Assembly (NCBI GenBank): GCA_009733575.1
Contig: ML769453.1
Location: forward strand, 186,001-250,000
Reading direction: 5' to 3'
DNA from: Gymnopus androsaceus JB14
Taxonomy: Eukaryota > Basidiomycota > Agaricomycetes > Agaricales > Omphalotaceae
DNA: 64,000 nucleotides
The notes under the pieces are model-generated. The model did no database searches. It saw only the letters and a program-made list of their open reading frames with translations, and was not told where the DNA came from. Within the stretch, counting starts at the first letter, position 1, and every line of letters starts with the position of its first letter. Shown piece by piece: positions 11,745 to 24,103 of the stretch. The translations under genes and the position numbers were made by a program.

Positions 11745-12381
11745 ATGGCCCAGTCGTCCCAGTCCAATTTCAATCCTCTTGAACATCGAGAATGGCAGAG
11801 TCTAGCCGACAGGAGGCTTCATGAAGCTTCTTTAATGCCATTGAAATGTGGTTGGCGCAGCTATCCTGAGGCGCATGAAAAGTTTCGTCGTGTTGTAGAA
11901 AAGTGAGCTCACTAAATGACTTTGAAGCATTGGTACTGAACTTCCATAGTCTTCAGATCGCCGTCGAACGAACAGATTTACTTTACCACTCTCACAAATA
12001 TTCGAGTTTTATCAAAAACTATGAATTTCAGAAGAGTTATCACGAATACAAAATATGTCTCCAACATTTGAAGGAAGAATCGAGGGTACAGTACTTTTCT
12101 AACACTCGTTGCTTATTTCACTAATGAATAGACAGACTTTTGCCGGCTCGTGTGACGAGTACGAGCGTGAGCATCCAGAGCTGTTTCCCCCTCGCCATAA
12201 ACTACCCTCAAAGAGAAGAGCAAGCGTAGAGTCGAGGCGCTGTCAGGTTGACATTACGGTTGGAGAGAGCTCAATCGATATCAAGGTGCAAGGGGAAGGT
12301 AGCGTGAATGTCAGGATGAAGCAGGAACATGGACACAGTGTACCGCCACCTCCGTATATTCTAAATCCTTACAGTGGGTAG
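11745..12381 (+). CDS. Small hypothetical protein, three exons
   Basis: Starts at the ATG at 11745 (MAQSSQSNFNPLEHREWQSL). One intron runs from the GTGAGC after VEK to CATAG at about 11951. A second runs from GTACAG at about 12087 to an AG at about 12136. With these splices, one frame runs to the stop at 12381, ending PPPPYILNPYSG. The product is about 180 aa, hydrophilic, without a signal peptide or recognised domain. A truncated copy with a deletion exists in arm B (21330-21570). Function unknown. Confidence 0.55.
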
Positions 12382-12469
12382 ACTTTAATCTTATGCTATT
12401 CAAAATCTCCTCTATTAAAAGAAAGGAGATGATTATAAAGAGAATTCCTTTTTCGAAGGGTTTGAGATT

Positions 12470-13066
12470 TCAGAAGAAAATAGCATAGATCCCAACACCG
12501 GTCGCCAATAAAGGTAGGGTACCCCTTCCAAAGTTCAACAAATTCCACTTTTGCAACAGCTCCACCGTTCCGTCGTCCAACAAGATTTCGGCCCCATTCT
12601 TGGTCCTCTCCTTCACCGCCGCTGCTTTCGCATGCAACGCTCCATTGGTAGACCTCATTGTCAAAAGCGTATACGGAATGATAGATGCGGTAAGAAGACC
12701 TGCGATGGTCAAAAGGCTCCGAGTGTTGTGAATGGATTGAATGGATAGCGGGTTGGGGAGGTAGTAAGCTGCGTAGGCGAAGGATGAAGCAGTCAATAAA
12801 ACGATGGGTGGGTTGGCGCTGTATCCTCGGGTGTAGATGCTCTGCCAAATACTGGAGGCATGGGCAGCAGCGGAGGCTGGGAGACTAGGATCGAGGAGAG
12901 CGTCACCTGCGACGTATGAGCAGGCCATTATCGCCCCTACGATATGTATTCAGACCCAAGTTGAGATAGATGATATCATTTGGTACATACCGGAACACCA
13001 CGCAGATCCACTCAGCCCCACTGCTAGGGCAATGCGGATGCCACTGGGTACTGCAACAAGGGCCAT
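12470..13066 (-). CDS. DUF1772 membrane protein (anthrone oxygenase-like family)
   Basis: Exon 1 (ATG at 13066) encodes VPSGIRIALAVGLSGSAW. The intron begins GTATGTACC and ends CGTAG. Exon 2 continues GAIMACSYV and runs to GVGIYAIFF-stop at 12470. It has four hydrophobic segments, matching the usual four-TM layout of DUF1772, and the small length fits (about 180 aa). Some family members (EncA-type) act as cofactor-free anthrone oxygenases in polyketide pathways, but most are uncharacterised. No polyketide synthase lies in this window. The gene reads cleanly. Confidence 0.75.
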
Positions 13067-13608
13067 GTTGTATATAATGGTAAATTTCAAACAGAGCCTT
13101 AACGGTTGAGTGAAAGCTTTATATACCAATGGCCTGAGACTTTTGGCCAAAACGCGTCAGCAATGAAGTAACTGTTCAACCATCATGATCATTAGATCAT
13201 TGTGGTGGCACCGACGCTACACGAAATGTGCGGCTGAACCCTGAAGCCCAGTGAAAAGCCAGAGATCCCAGGACCATGGGACTAGATTTATCAAAGTACT
13301 GCCGCACCGTGCAGTAGAAAAATCCAGGCGTCCTACCAGTTTCGGCGTCTAAATGTCGACAGTAAGCGCTGGCTTGACTCTTCTCAAGACTCCAACTGAG
13401 CAAGACCTAGAAAAGGCAGGGTAGGTAGGTAGGTAGGTATACCGGCGCGGTCCCATTGAAGATCTTGCGTATACGCAGTCCCAAATTTGAGATTCCGATC
13501 CAAAGAAGATTCGCAGCAGGGGATGCACAATCCATTACGAGAAATCGAGAATTCCGCGCAATAAAATAGCAATATAATCCACAAAATACAAGCACACAAG
13601 AGCATAAA
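13067..13608. other. Intergenic region with (GGTA)n microsatellite
   Basis: A short tandem run of GGTA units lies at 13418-13440. Otherwise there is no supported gene between DUF1772 and VPS26. Confidence 0.5.
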
Positions 13609-14844
13609 TTAGTTCTGTGAAAAAGATGAAAGCGCTAGTCAGTTCAACAAAACTGGAAGGAGGAAACAAGACGTACTTCCGGTATCCTAAAAATAGTGAT
13701 TTCCTGTTGTTTAAAGTAACGCCGATTTTCCTCGTCGATCAGAACCAGGTTGAGATAGTATCGCGTGCTGAACTTTTTGTTCACATCGCGGAAGGTTGGC
13801 GTCAGGTCGAAACCTCCGAGGAATAGACGGATGGGTATAGTTTCACCTGTGATAGTGACGGTGAGCAAAGGATTTATAGGATCTGCTGGACTATACCTCT
13901 AACAGGGGCACCATCCATGATTTCGAACTTTGTGATTGTTTCGCTCTCGTTGTACTGGTTCGGAGGAGCGCCGGTAGTTTCTCTTTGGATGATAGACAAT
14001 TCCATATGCTTGATTTTTATCCTCACAAGCAGGAAGAAAATCTTGCCAACTATGACATCTTTCAAATGGTACCTTGAGGAGAGTCGCTTGTCAGCGAAGA
14101 AAGGAAATTAAGAGAGAGGATTCAGAGAGCGCACTTGGACTTGTTGTACTCGAATTCGATATGCAAGCTATCTTCAATTCCGACTTCCATTTTAATTGAA
14201 TTGTTGCTGTCTGGGGGCATCCTGAACGAGTGTACCCAGATATCCCGCTCCTTTACCACATCTGCCATCCGTCGTGATATCGTTACCCGAATAAAGTACC
14301 TATAGACTAGTTAGCTCATAGTATTCTACATGGAGCTTGTAAGTACCTAAGTACGCACCTCAGCTTAACATTAATTCCATGATAGCTCTCAAACTGCTTC
14401 TCCACGTTCTTGAACCCAAAATCGAACGTTTGTGCTTGTCGCATTTCTCCTGGCGCTGCAAGCTCCTGCGATAGGGATAGAAATTCATGATGATGCCCTC
14501 GGTCATAGAATAGCTCTAAATCACTTCAGACTTGATTATATCTCGAAATCCTAAAAGGAAAATTCACCTATACTTCCGACAAATTCAACCTTGATTCCAT
14601 CGTGCTGGACCTTCTTGCCGTCTCGTGTACGGATAGATATCTATAAACTATATCTCCGTACAATTTACTTGTCGAAATAAGCAAATTGTGAGCCTACCTG
14701 GCCGCTGACTGTGTCTCCGTCGAAATAAACTGGACATGAAACCATCTTGTCCTTCTCGCCCTTGGTCTCTACTAGCTTGCGTACATCCTCTCCGTCCAAC
14801 TTGAAATCGATGTCAATGGGTGACGCGAAAAAATAGCTAGTCAT
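13609..14844 (-). CDS. VPS26: Retromer subunit VPS26
   Basis: Arrestin-fold core subunit of retromer, which recycles sorting receptors from endosome to Golgi. The ATG at 14844 starts MTSYFFASPIDIDFKLDG. Conserved blocks in order are [144 protein letters not shown]. About seven short introns join in frame. A last tiny exon (AAC TAA) at 13609-13614 gives the natural C-terminus after FRIPE. No lesion was found, which makes it a useful control for the frameshifted neighbours. Confidence 0.93.
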
Positions 14845-15046
14845 TGTGCGTTATCCTTGTACCAGAACGAATACGCGAAGAGGAAGATGACAACTTCAGA
14901 CAAGAAGCACACGTGGAACGGCGCTTAACGCGTCCTGGTTATTACAAGTTCGGGCTGTTAAATTCGGTTTGACAGAGTTAATACATAGTACATGGTCAGT
15001 ACAGTTCTTTTCTTTGTTCAGTAGTCCATCATAATCATGAACTGCT

Positions 15047-18000
15047 TCACTCTCCCTCTCTGCCTACAGGCGACCAAACAGGATTATTCGTAGATATGTT
15101 ACCTACGCCTCCCGCAAAGATACCATCGACAGTGAGTTCCAATTGAGGACTGATCGTCACGTTAGGTTCCATAGCCCAAAGAGCAACAGCAACAGTGCTA
15201 ATCAATATCGTCAGTAAGCCTCTTTCTGAACGAAATGCGATTACACTCACTTTGTTCCATTGTAATCAAGAATACCTTCATGAACGGGGAACTTGAACTG
15301 GGGCCTACGCAAGAACATATCAGAAAGACAGAACGAAACATCGTCTGCAGGAAGAACTTACCCCAAGTTCCCAACCCTCTTACCCATCATCCACCCGTTC
15401 ACAAACAGATACACCCTGTAGGGTTGGCCCAGAGGCTCGTCGAACGTGAAAGACGTCAATACATCGAATCCTTCCGGAATACTCAAGTTGAATGTCGTCA
15501 CGAAAATCCTACTCCGGCAGCGGAACCTGGCAGTCCCTCGGAAAGGTCGCGGGATTCCCAAGAAGAAGTATCGAACCCAGGAAGATGCCATCCCTTACGC
15601 TCGCCGAAGGTGCCGCCTTCGTTCATGACCCCACGAACTTTGTCGAGGTACCCTTTGTAGCCGCCCACTTTGCCTTGGACCTTCCACTCGGTGAAGTTGC
15701 CAGTATTCAGCTGGAAGCCTCGAACACCACGTGGAGATTTAGAGGCGTCGGTATCGGCTATGAAAATAAAGGTAAGAAAGGAAAAACGAGACAATACTAG
15801 GTCGAAACACGTACCTCCGTTTGTTTCATTTAGGCCCATGTTATCCTGTAAAGTATTGTATCAGACCGAAGCACTGAATCATGAACCAAACACACCTGAA
15901 CGATAGTGATAACGTTATCCTCTCCTATACGCAGAGAGCCCTGGGGGAAGAAGAACTTTTCGTCGGTTTCCTCGATCGTATTAGCATCATTGCTAGAGCT
16001 AGAAGACACCGTTAGCTGGAAAGGTATGTCAGCGGAAGATGAGAGGCAAACTAACTTTCCAAAGGACGTGTTTAAGAAAACATCGTTGATCCAAACACTC
16101 GCCGCAAATGCTAAATGTTAGAATTTTGAGTAAGGATCACCGCAAGAAAATCAGGGTGAACCAACCTTCACCACCGTTGATCGAGAGATTAACGCTAGCT
16201 TCCGCACCAGTCGCATTGAAATGACCTCTCCAAAGAACAATGTTCTCGCAGCTGGGTGGGGGAATAAGATCAGGAAAAGCCAAACAAGCCTGTTAAGCAC
16301 TCACTAGCCATAATCACACCCGTAAGTAATTCTGCCATCCCCATAATACCTAAAAACATAACCGGTTGTCAGCTGAAGCAAGCAGCGCTGAGAATAAGTT
16401 TACATGGGGAATGGAATATTAGTAGTCGTGTGGTTTGCCACCTCCCATTCTGAATCGTCAAAGCTACTCAAGATTTCAGGCAAGCTGTTGTTAAACTTCC
16501 ACCCTGAGAGCACTGGAACCGTTATGTTCTCCACTATCGTCGAACTGGGAATAGTTCCAACAAGGATGGACGAGCTATCCGCGGAAGCAGAGACAGACAC
16601 TTGTGCTCCATTCCAAGTGACCGAAGTGACATTAGCCGGAGCAACGATGGTGAGGGTAGTATCGGCAGTGCCAGCGGTAACGTTGAGGTCTCCTTTGAGC
16701 GCGAGAACACCATCGGTAATGTTCGCAGTGCGCACGAGGTACGGTCCACCGACAAGAATGGAGTCGTTCGTGCCTATGCCCCAGTAGTTGGCGAAATCGC
16801 CTGAAGCGGCGGGTATCACGGGGGAAAAGAAAGTAGCGGCCGTGGCGGAATCTGCGAATAAGACGAGTTGCGAGTCAGACTCGAGGATGGTAGCTAAACC
16901 TGAAAAGCCCGAAGCAACAGAGATTATGGTGGCGTCACCGAGAGTAGGGGGTAGGCCGGCAGTAGGAACCAGAGATGACAGTGATTCCAGAGGAGTTGAC
17001 TGTCTGTGTTTCGGAGACCAGAGAGTGCGAATTCATGTTCTTGAGCTGACGGCCCATACAAAAGAACAACATCCTTAGTGCCAATGACACCAGAGAAGAA
17101 CACTTGTGCAGTCGAGTACAACAAGCTTGAGCCTGAACCAAGATCGTAATCTGTAAGAAGGACTTTGGATTCACGACCAGACAATGTGATATTGGAAGCC
17201 ACGAGAGGAATCTGCAACTTGACGCCCGCCGCGGTAGTAACGTTCAGCTTGAAGTTCGTGGTTGCACTATGGTTAACGATGAGTGTACCGTCAACGTGAA
17301 AAAAAGTGAAGGAACCATACGTGGAAGTAGAGTCGCTTTGCCTGACAACCCAAAAGCCCGAGCCCGAGTCAGGGTTTTGAAGGAATGTTACAAAGGCGGC
17401 AGTGTTCGTAACTGCGCCAGCAGTGAGTCCAGTTGACGAATCACCAACCCAATTGGTCTTGTAAAAGTCGGGAGAACTTCGCAGGAATATCCCTTGAAGC
17501 TTCAACTCGAGGTGCTTGTCGGTCAAAGCTCGGTTTTCGGAGATCTAGACGGTACTTGAATAACGAGTTTTAACGCAGTAAACAAATGCTCTCTTACTGT
17601 AGCGCCGTAGTCATACGAGGTATAGACCTAGAGAGAAAGAGCGCGGTATATCAGGTTCAATTAATTTCTTTTGACAGGCTTTGCAACGCACACCACTAAT
17701 GTTCTGTATGAGTAAAGATGAGTAGATGAATAGAGAAGACAAACTCACTGGAACGGGATCCCACCCCAAGAGGTGCCTCCGTAAATCATATAGTAGCTCG
17801 TAAGCTTCGCATTACTGGCCCACAACTGGCGATTGAATACCGATTGGAAATCTGGTCCTGTAAGAATCTCGCAATCCGGATAACCTATGATAAGAGAATT
17901 TTAGAGGGATCAGGAAGACAAGAAAATATTAATTCTCACCAGGAGCACCTGGTCCCCATGCATCGAATGATCCACCTTGGAGAAGGTTAGTCGGACCAAA

Positions 18001-19389
18001 GGGAAGAAATCTAGGAAAAGTCACCTTGGAATTCTACAAAAGAGTAATGAGGCAAGGTTACGAGAGAAGACTAATCACCACGAACCAGGTATGTAGAGGG
18101 GCTGCGATGGATTGGCTGACTCATGATAAGAGTGGTAGTTGGTGGTCACTCCACTCCAAGTTTGCGGAGACGAGCAGTCGAAACCTTGAGGGTAGCTATC
18201 GAACCTATGCGATGAAAACAGGATCAGCAATATCCTTGATGCCCGCTAATCAAGATGCTCACCCGTATAGATCAACCGCGCCCTGGGTTGAAAAAAAAAA
18301 GTGAGCATTGGTTGCATTATATATACTGATACTCACAGTTCCGTTAATGAAGTTATCACCTTCTCCTGGGTCGTTGTACGTTAATGGAATGACAATGCTT
18401 GAGCTGTCATAGACAGATTCCAATTCAGCAAAGTATTCTGCACCCTGGCCCTGGTTATATTCATTATCTGTCAATTATCAGCATGAGATTATTGCGAAAG
18501 CTGGCTATGATAGTGCTCACCGACTTGGAGCAAAATGACAGGACCACCCTCCGTAATTTGGTTGGGAGATGTTCTGGTTAATGATGCCTAAGAATGTAGT
18601 CCATCCATGCTGCAGTGTAATCTGCCGCGTTGGTACGAAGTTCACCTGCAACTTCGGTCGTGATCCAGTGAGCGAGTCCTCCTGCGGACGTCTCAGCATT
18701 GATGTACTTTGGGCAGATGTCACTTCAATAAAGAGGGCGAAGAGAATAACCACATGGGACTCACAGGACCTGTGAACGTTTATACAACAAGTGCGGACAC
18801 GAGACGAGTTACATCAGTAAAGTGCATTCCTTTGAGTTTCTCCGCGTACCTGGTCTCAACGTGATCCATATTCCTGCCTCTTTCGCAGCATCGTATAGCG
18901 GCTGCAAAGCCCTCCAGTCATTAAAATCGACAGTTCCATTAGAAGGGTTGATTGAACCCATGTGCGTGTAAACCTGCCATTACGGTTAGCAACTCAGGAA
19001 AGAAGAGCTGAGCTGAGTGTGATCTTACGCTAACACCGTTCAGCCCCGCGGCTTTAACTTTCTCAAGAATGTCTATCCATAAGTCGGGGACAGGAAGGCG
19101 GTACGTGTGGAATTCGCCAGAGCTATGTGCGGTAGTTTCAATGTTTGGAGAACGGAAAATAGAGGATTTCTGCTTACTGTAGGAAGATTCGTTGTCCTTG
19201 CAAAGAAAGACTGAAATTGTCAAATGACACTTCGTCAGTAAACCGAGGAGAGATCACGTTCCGTTTATTGGAACGAGCAAGATTGTCAAGTGGGTTTGCA
19301 GATACTCTCCCAAAGGGTACTAGGAACGTCAGCAAGACAGAAAATATGACTGTGGTAAGCCACAGGCGGGTGTGCGATGGGTGCTCCAT
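15047..19389 (-). CDS. Secreted beta-galactosidase, glycoside hydrolase 35 (LacA-type), with frameshifts
   Basis: Large multidomain GH35 enzyme releasing terminal beta-galactose from polysaccharides outside the cell. The ATG at 19389 is followed by a signal segment ([19 protein letters not shown]). The catalytic barrel shows [52 protein letters not shown] (acid/base Glu in the NEY motif), DSYPQGFDC and [14 protein letters not shown] (nucleophile Glu). The later beta domains have [42 protein letters not shown] and [12 protein letters not shown]. It ends [14 protein letters not shown]. There are over 15 introns. Frame slips occur near 18535-18560 (two one-base insertions between DYIL and ITEGGPV), near 17000, and near 15515 (a short T run before FVTTFNL). 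The family call is firm; whether it is expressed as a full protein depends on those sites. Confidence 0.85.
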
Positions 19390-20243
19390 TGCGCTTTTGA
19401 CTCCATTGATATCTAATCGAGGGTTTTTATAGCCCCGGAGAAGGTCTTTGTGGACCTGACGTAGTAATGTCGCAGTCTTGCTGCAGTCTCATGACCACTG
19501 ACCGCGAGGAGGTTGTTTTGAAAAATGAAGAATAATTGTTCACAGGGGACATTTGGTTCTCCAAAAATCGCGGACCGCTGGTAGAAAACCCGGGGCGAAC
19601 ATTCAATTCGACACATTCAATTCGACACATTCTGTTGGGAAAGAATTTCAGGCATCTATAGCTGCACATGATTTGCGCATTAGAAGATCATAAAACCTAG
19701 AATGTAATCTAAAAGAACTCACCTGTTCTCCAGATCCTCCTTGGACCTGAACCCACACAAACTGAACCAATACGAACGTTGAATGGGAAGAGCGTCGTTG
19801 TCTCTCTCTAAGTTGTCATGCAGCTCGCAGACGATCATTTCCTGTACGAGTTTATCAAGGGCGATTACTAATGGATATTAGAAGAATAGACCGCCCAAAG
19901 GACGGTCGAATTCTATTATTTGGAGAATTTTGAATCATGCAGTTCTTGATCTTCTTCCTTTGAAATAAACCAAGTTAACCTAGCGAGCAGCCCGCGGAAG
20001 GATAGGACGGTACATGAAAACCTGGAAATGCTCGAACCTGTGGAGTAGACTGAGCGGAGATTCATCGTGAAGCTGGTCAAAAAGTTGTTCATGATACACA
20101 AAGTAAAGTACACGGAAAATAAAATAGATGCGAAAGCACGAAAGATAGGTAGGTGATGTAGCACTGACTGGGCCCATTTCTGAATCCAACGGGAGCTTTC
20201 TGCGCGCGCGCAGAAACTGGCAGTTTCTGAGATTGTGCATAGG
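19390..20243. other. Intergenic region with short tandem repeat
   Basis: No gene is supported. The unit ATTCAATTCGACAC is repeated in tandem at 19601-19628. The rest must hold the GH35 promoter (GH35 reads away from here). Confidence 0.5.
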
Positions 20244-20904
20244 TCACAGCGTCACGTTGTATTCGTATTCTCCGCTCGTACTTTGAGCCATCCAAAGGAA
20301 GGCGGCTGAAACCATGATAAGAAAGTTTTGGATGACGTTGGCGTATCCGTAGTACTTGAACATCTCTGCGTAGTCACTGAAGGACGTATTTCAGTACCAG
20401 GACAGTCTGGAGGCAGAAATCGTTAGAAAAGCCAAAAACATCTGAAAGCAATATATGAATACACACCACGCTCCCAGCCAGACCACCAGCCATCAAGGCA
20501 AAACCTATGAACAAAAAGAGTCCTTGCTCTCCAGACGGCTCTTGAGTCACCAAAGCCCTCGTCGCCTTTAATACGGTCCTTGTCGATGAGATTAACGACA
20601 AGATAGCCCAATAATGAGCAAATGCCTGGCACCCAATCGACAAATTTAACGTGTACAGGTGGCTCGTCGCCCCAAGGAACACGAGCATGCTGCAGAGTAC
20701 ACAGCAACGTCCAGAAAAATCCAGTTTGCTATCGCAAACTATTTGAAGTATTACATTTTTGGATTATAGAATGGAATTATGCAGGCGAACCAAAGCTCCA
20801 GCAAGGTATACTCCAACATTTCGACGATATTTTCCAAGATGGAGGTCCGGGAAAGGATTCAGACAAACTCTGCGAGGATCGTAATTGGACCTTGGAAGAG
20901 ACAT
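20244..20904 (-). CDS. VPS68/TMEM50-like (UPF0220) vacuolar membrane protein, two frameshifts
   Basis: Four-TM protein of the UPF0220 family; yeast Vps68 works at the vacuole/late endosome. The ATG at 20904 begins MSLPRSNYDPRRVCL. After one intron follow FAIANWIFLD, then PPVHVKFVDWVPGICSLLGYL, VNLIDKDRIKGDEGFGDSR, LFLFIGFALMAGGLAGSV, TVLVLKYVLQ and FKYYGYANVIQ. The last block, IMVSAAFLWMAQ, is followed by the stop at 20244. Two single extra G bases, near 20691 (inside the SAHARVPWG region) and near 20522 (inside RAVWRAR-LFLF), break the frame within the most conserved parts. A conserved housekeeping-type gene with two such lesions and otherwise perfect motifs is a strong hint of assembly indels. 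Confidence 0.85.
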
Positions 20905-21329
20905 GTGAAGAGGGATGAGATAGGCGCCCGGGCTGTGACCAATGACCGCATCGGTTAGACGCTCATCGAGATCAAGATATGGTGGTAGTGTTCTGTGTCC
21001 GTGTCCTGCTCATCCTGACATTCACACTGCCTTCCCCTCGCACCTTGATATCAGACTGAGCTCTCTCCATATCGCTAATATCAACCTGACAGCGCCCCGA
21101 CTCCATGCCTGCCTCTTCTCTTCGAGCTTGTAGTTTATGACGAGGTGGAAACAGCTCCGGATTTTCACGCTCGTAATCGTCACAAGATCTGGCAAAAACC
21201 TGTCTACCATTAGTAAAATAAATACAACGAGTGTTAGAAAATTACTTTCGATTCTTCCTTCAAATGTCGGATACCCATTTCGTATTCACGGTAGCTCTTC
21301 TGGATTTATAGCTGATAAACTTGGATATT
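20905..21329. other. Intergenic region
   Basis: No supported gene lies between the VPS68-like start and the inner end of duplication arm B. Short frames on both strands lack family features. Confidence 0.45.
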
Positions 21330-21570
21330 TATGAGAGTGGTAAAGTAAATCCGTTCGTTCAACGGCGTTCTGAAGACTATGGAAGTTCAGTACCAATGCC
21401 ACAAGTCACTGAGCTCACTTTTCTACCGCAGGATAGCTGCGCCAACCACAGTTCAATGGGACCAGACAAACTTCATGACACCTCCTATCGTCTATACTCT
21501 GCCATTCTCGGCGCTCAAGAGGATTAAAGTTGGACTGGGAATTGGAATTGGACTGGGACGACTGGGCCAT
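21330..21570 (-). pseudogene. Truncated copy of the small hypothetical gene at 11745
   Basis: From the ATG at 21570 it reads MAQSSQSNSNSQSNFNPLE and then REWQSIDDRR, with an internal duplication of the SQSN motif. It lacks the EAHEKFRRV segment of copy A. Homology continues through the first intron into exon 2 (VERTDLLYHSHKY) and then stops at about 21330, so the third exon is missing. Confidence 0.65.
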
Positions 21571-23493
21571 GGGGGGAGGGGAACAAGAGATGAGGAACAA
21601 GAGATGAGAGATAACCCGCGCCCCTGTAATTTCTGAAATTGACTATCTCTAGAAAGTCACCACCACCATTCGATACCGTGATCAACTGTAACGCGTATAC
21701 GCGTTCTCCCTTTTGCCATCGTTGGACAATAGCACTTGTTGATCGACTTCATGCACTCAAACCTAATGCCTTTCACAAATTTTACCCATGCTGTGAGTTG
21801 GTATCAAGTCGGTTTATTTAAGTATACGAGTCTGTATGCGAGTCTATATTCAAGTAAGCATCATACACGTCCTTCAACTATTTTCATTCGATAGGCTTGG
21901 CAAGAATCATAAAAGACGAATATTCTACTAATACTATCGATACAGTGTAATTAAAAGTGAACTAATGTAAGTATGTTCTTTAGCTGTGACTCATGTGAGA
22001 CGTTCTAATGGCTACGCCGCAACAAATTTAACACCCTGTTACCCATGGATAGACGTTTGCTACTCTTCTTCAGCTCCAGGTCAGAATAATCTGCCGCTGG
22101 ATAGTCCACGTATCCTTTCCTTTGTTCTGCCTCTGGAGCATAGTACTTTCCATATAGCGTCGTAAAGTCGATCTCGTTATCGAGAGGCCTTCCGAGCTGT
22201 AAACGTTGTGCAAGGTCGGGGTGGGTGATCCATGGTATTCCGAAGAAGATACCAGAGGCTTGGCCGGCTATCGGAATGACAATCAGTACAGGATATGCAT
22301 GAGTAGTGAATCCCTACCTTTAACAGTAGCAGCAGCCTCTTCACCTGTGAATCCTCCATTCGAGAACACTTGAGCATGTTTGATAAGAGAACCGTAGGTG
22401 GCGAGGATATCGTGCGGTGTTCCCCGTTTTGCCCCTTCACGGTAAGCAGTATTAGAAGTGTGCAGCATTATACATGGGGAAACTTTGCATACCATCAATG
22501 ACTGGGTCAAGCATATCAACATAGCGAACGAGATCAATGTAAGCAATTCCCAGCTTGTCAGCTCTGGATATGAAGTAACTGTACGTCTCGATAGTTTCCT
22601 CGAGAGGCATTCTAGAATCAAATATCAGCCCTATCCTGCATCTCAAGAGAACCGCATCACTTACCCCATATCATTGTAACCTCCAGTAGGATTCAATTTG
22701 ATTCCCACTCTGTCCTTTCCAAATACTCTGATCAGCCTCTGGAGAGCCAAAAGACCGAAACGGGCACGGTTTGCGACAGAGCCTCCCCAAGAGTCTGTTC
22801 GTTTGTTCGAGGTTGAATCGAGGAACTGTTGGATCAGGTATCCATTGGCACCGTGCACTGGAAGAGGAATGTTAGATAAATTCAGCGACGGGTATAGGCC
22901 TTAGCTCACATTCTACACCGTCGAATCCAGCATTCTTAGCGTTTATCGCTGCTTGCTCAAAGAGATCGAGCAATGTAGTCGGATCGTCAATTGCAGTCGG
23001 CTGAGATATGCATTTTAGCACTCATGTATGCTAACTAGTGAGTGACCACTTACTGTAACGTATCCCGGCTCACCAGGAAGGAATCTGAAATTTCCTCCTC
23101 GTGCTGCGATTGCAGAAGGTGCGTACACAGGCACACCCGAAGCTATTTGTTCTGGAGCATCAGGATGACTGACTCGGCCGACTGTATTTCATGGTGTTAG
23201 ACGAGGCTGACCTGAACTTGTTGCAACTTACGATGCCATAATTGAGCGAAAATGAAACTGCCTTCCTTGTGAACGGCGTCTGTAATCTTCTTCCATCCTG
23301 CAATCTGTTCTCGGCTCCAGATTCCAGGTGCATGAGGCCATTCCGTTCTGTTTCAAGGGCATGTTAGTGATTTTCTATACTCAAGATTTAGTAATGGACC
23401 CACCCTTGAGGAGTTATTAAAACGCCCTCGGAGATGATCAGACCAGCGCTCTTGGCGCGCTGCTGGTAGTACTCGAGGTTTAAATCATTCGGT

Positions 23494-24103
23494 AGGACCT
23501 CGGAAACTCCCCCCAAACGTTGTCCGGTCAAGTGCCCTGAAGTACGCTATGATTTTGAGCTCAAATACGCTATTTCGGACAGGGACGGTCACGTGAATTT
23601 CAAAAAAATTCCAAAAAATTCCTGAGCGCTCCTACAGGCTTCTACGTACGTTAAAAATGACCTAAATGCATTCCTGAGGTCCTTTTCGGGCAGGTATTAT
23701 AAGAATTTCAAAAAAATTCCAAAAAATTCCTGAGCGCTCCTACAGGCTTCTACGTACGTTAAAAATGACCTAAATGCATTCCTGAGGTCCTTTTCGGGCA
23801 GGTATTATAATTTTCAAAGCAGGTAAAGCCTTCAGAGCCTTTTTTGCCCCCTGCTTTTGGAACGCTTGCCACCGTTTCCCTGAACGACCATTCAGCTGCA
23901 TGTTACTATGTGAACCAGACAGCGCGTCACTCCCTCAAAAATTTCGGTTCGGCGCAGACGCGCCGACCTAAAGTACGCTATATCAGGACAGGGAAGCTGA
24001 TATTTTGGCGTAAAATACGCTATAATCGGACAGGAAAATCGCCAAAATCGCGACCTAAAATACGCTATTCCGGACAACGTTTGGGGGGAGTTTCCGAGGT
24101 CCT
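23494..24103. mobile_element. 610 bp non-autonomous DNA transposon with perfect 34 bp TIRs
   Basis: The ends are perfect 34 bp inverted repeats (23494-23527 and 24070-24103) starting AGGACCTCGGAAACTCCC. They are flanked by the 8 bp duplication CATTCGGT (23486-23493 and 24104-24111). The empty site is present in arm A. Five same-direction copies of TACGCTAT (23543, 23566, 23974, 24016, 24061), mostly followed by a GGACAGG-like motif, sit just inside the ends and could be transposase-binding sites. No transposase gene is encoded. An 8 bp TSD fits hAT or KDZ (Kyakuja-Dileera-Zisupton) superfamilies; KDZ elements are known from mushrooms. Confidence 0.9.
23595..23810. repeat. Perfect 2 x 108 bp tandem repeat inside the transposon
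   Basis: Positions 23595-23702 and 23703-23810 are the same 108 bases (GAATTTCAAAAAAATTCC ... CAGGTATTATAA). The copies appear identical, indicating a recent duplication within the element, or an assembly artefact. Confidence 0.9.

Larger units (their letters stand above)
9214..12000 (+). repeat. Inverted segmental duplication, arm A
   Basis: From GAAGCTTCGGTACCGGTG near 9214 to TTACTTTACCACTCTCA near 11990 the sequence matches, in reverse complement, 24550 down to about 21330. It includes the OYE gene, its TATA box and 5' flank, the 3' flank, and the first exon and a half of the small gene at 11745. The arms differ by scattered substitutions and by one independent MITE insertion each. Confidence 0.9.

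Noticed and set aside
12109..12135. Alternative splice acceptor ATGAATAG in the small gene
   Set aside because: It puts exon 3 out of frame with an early stop; the next AG (GACAG) keeps a long open frame.
15235..15906. Plus-strand reading frames opposite the GH35 gene
   Set aside because: They are mirror frames of well conserved minus-strand GH35 exons and show no family features of their own.
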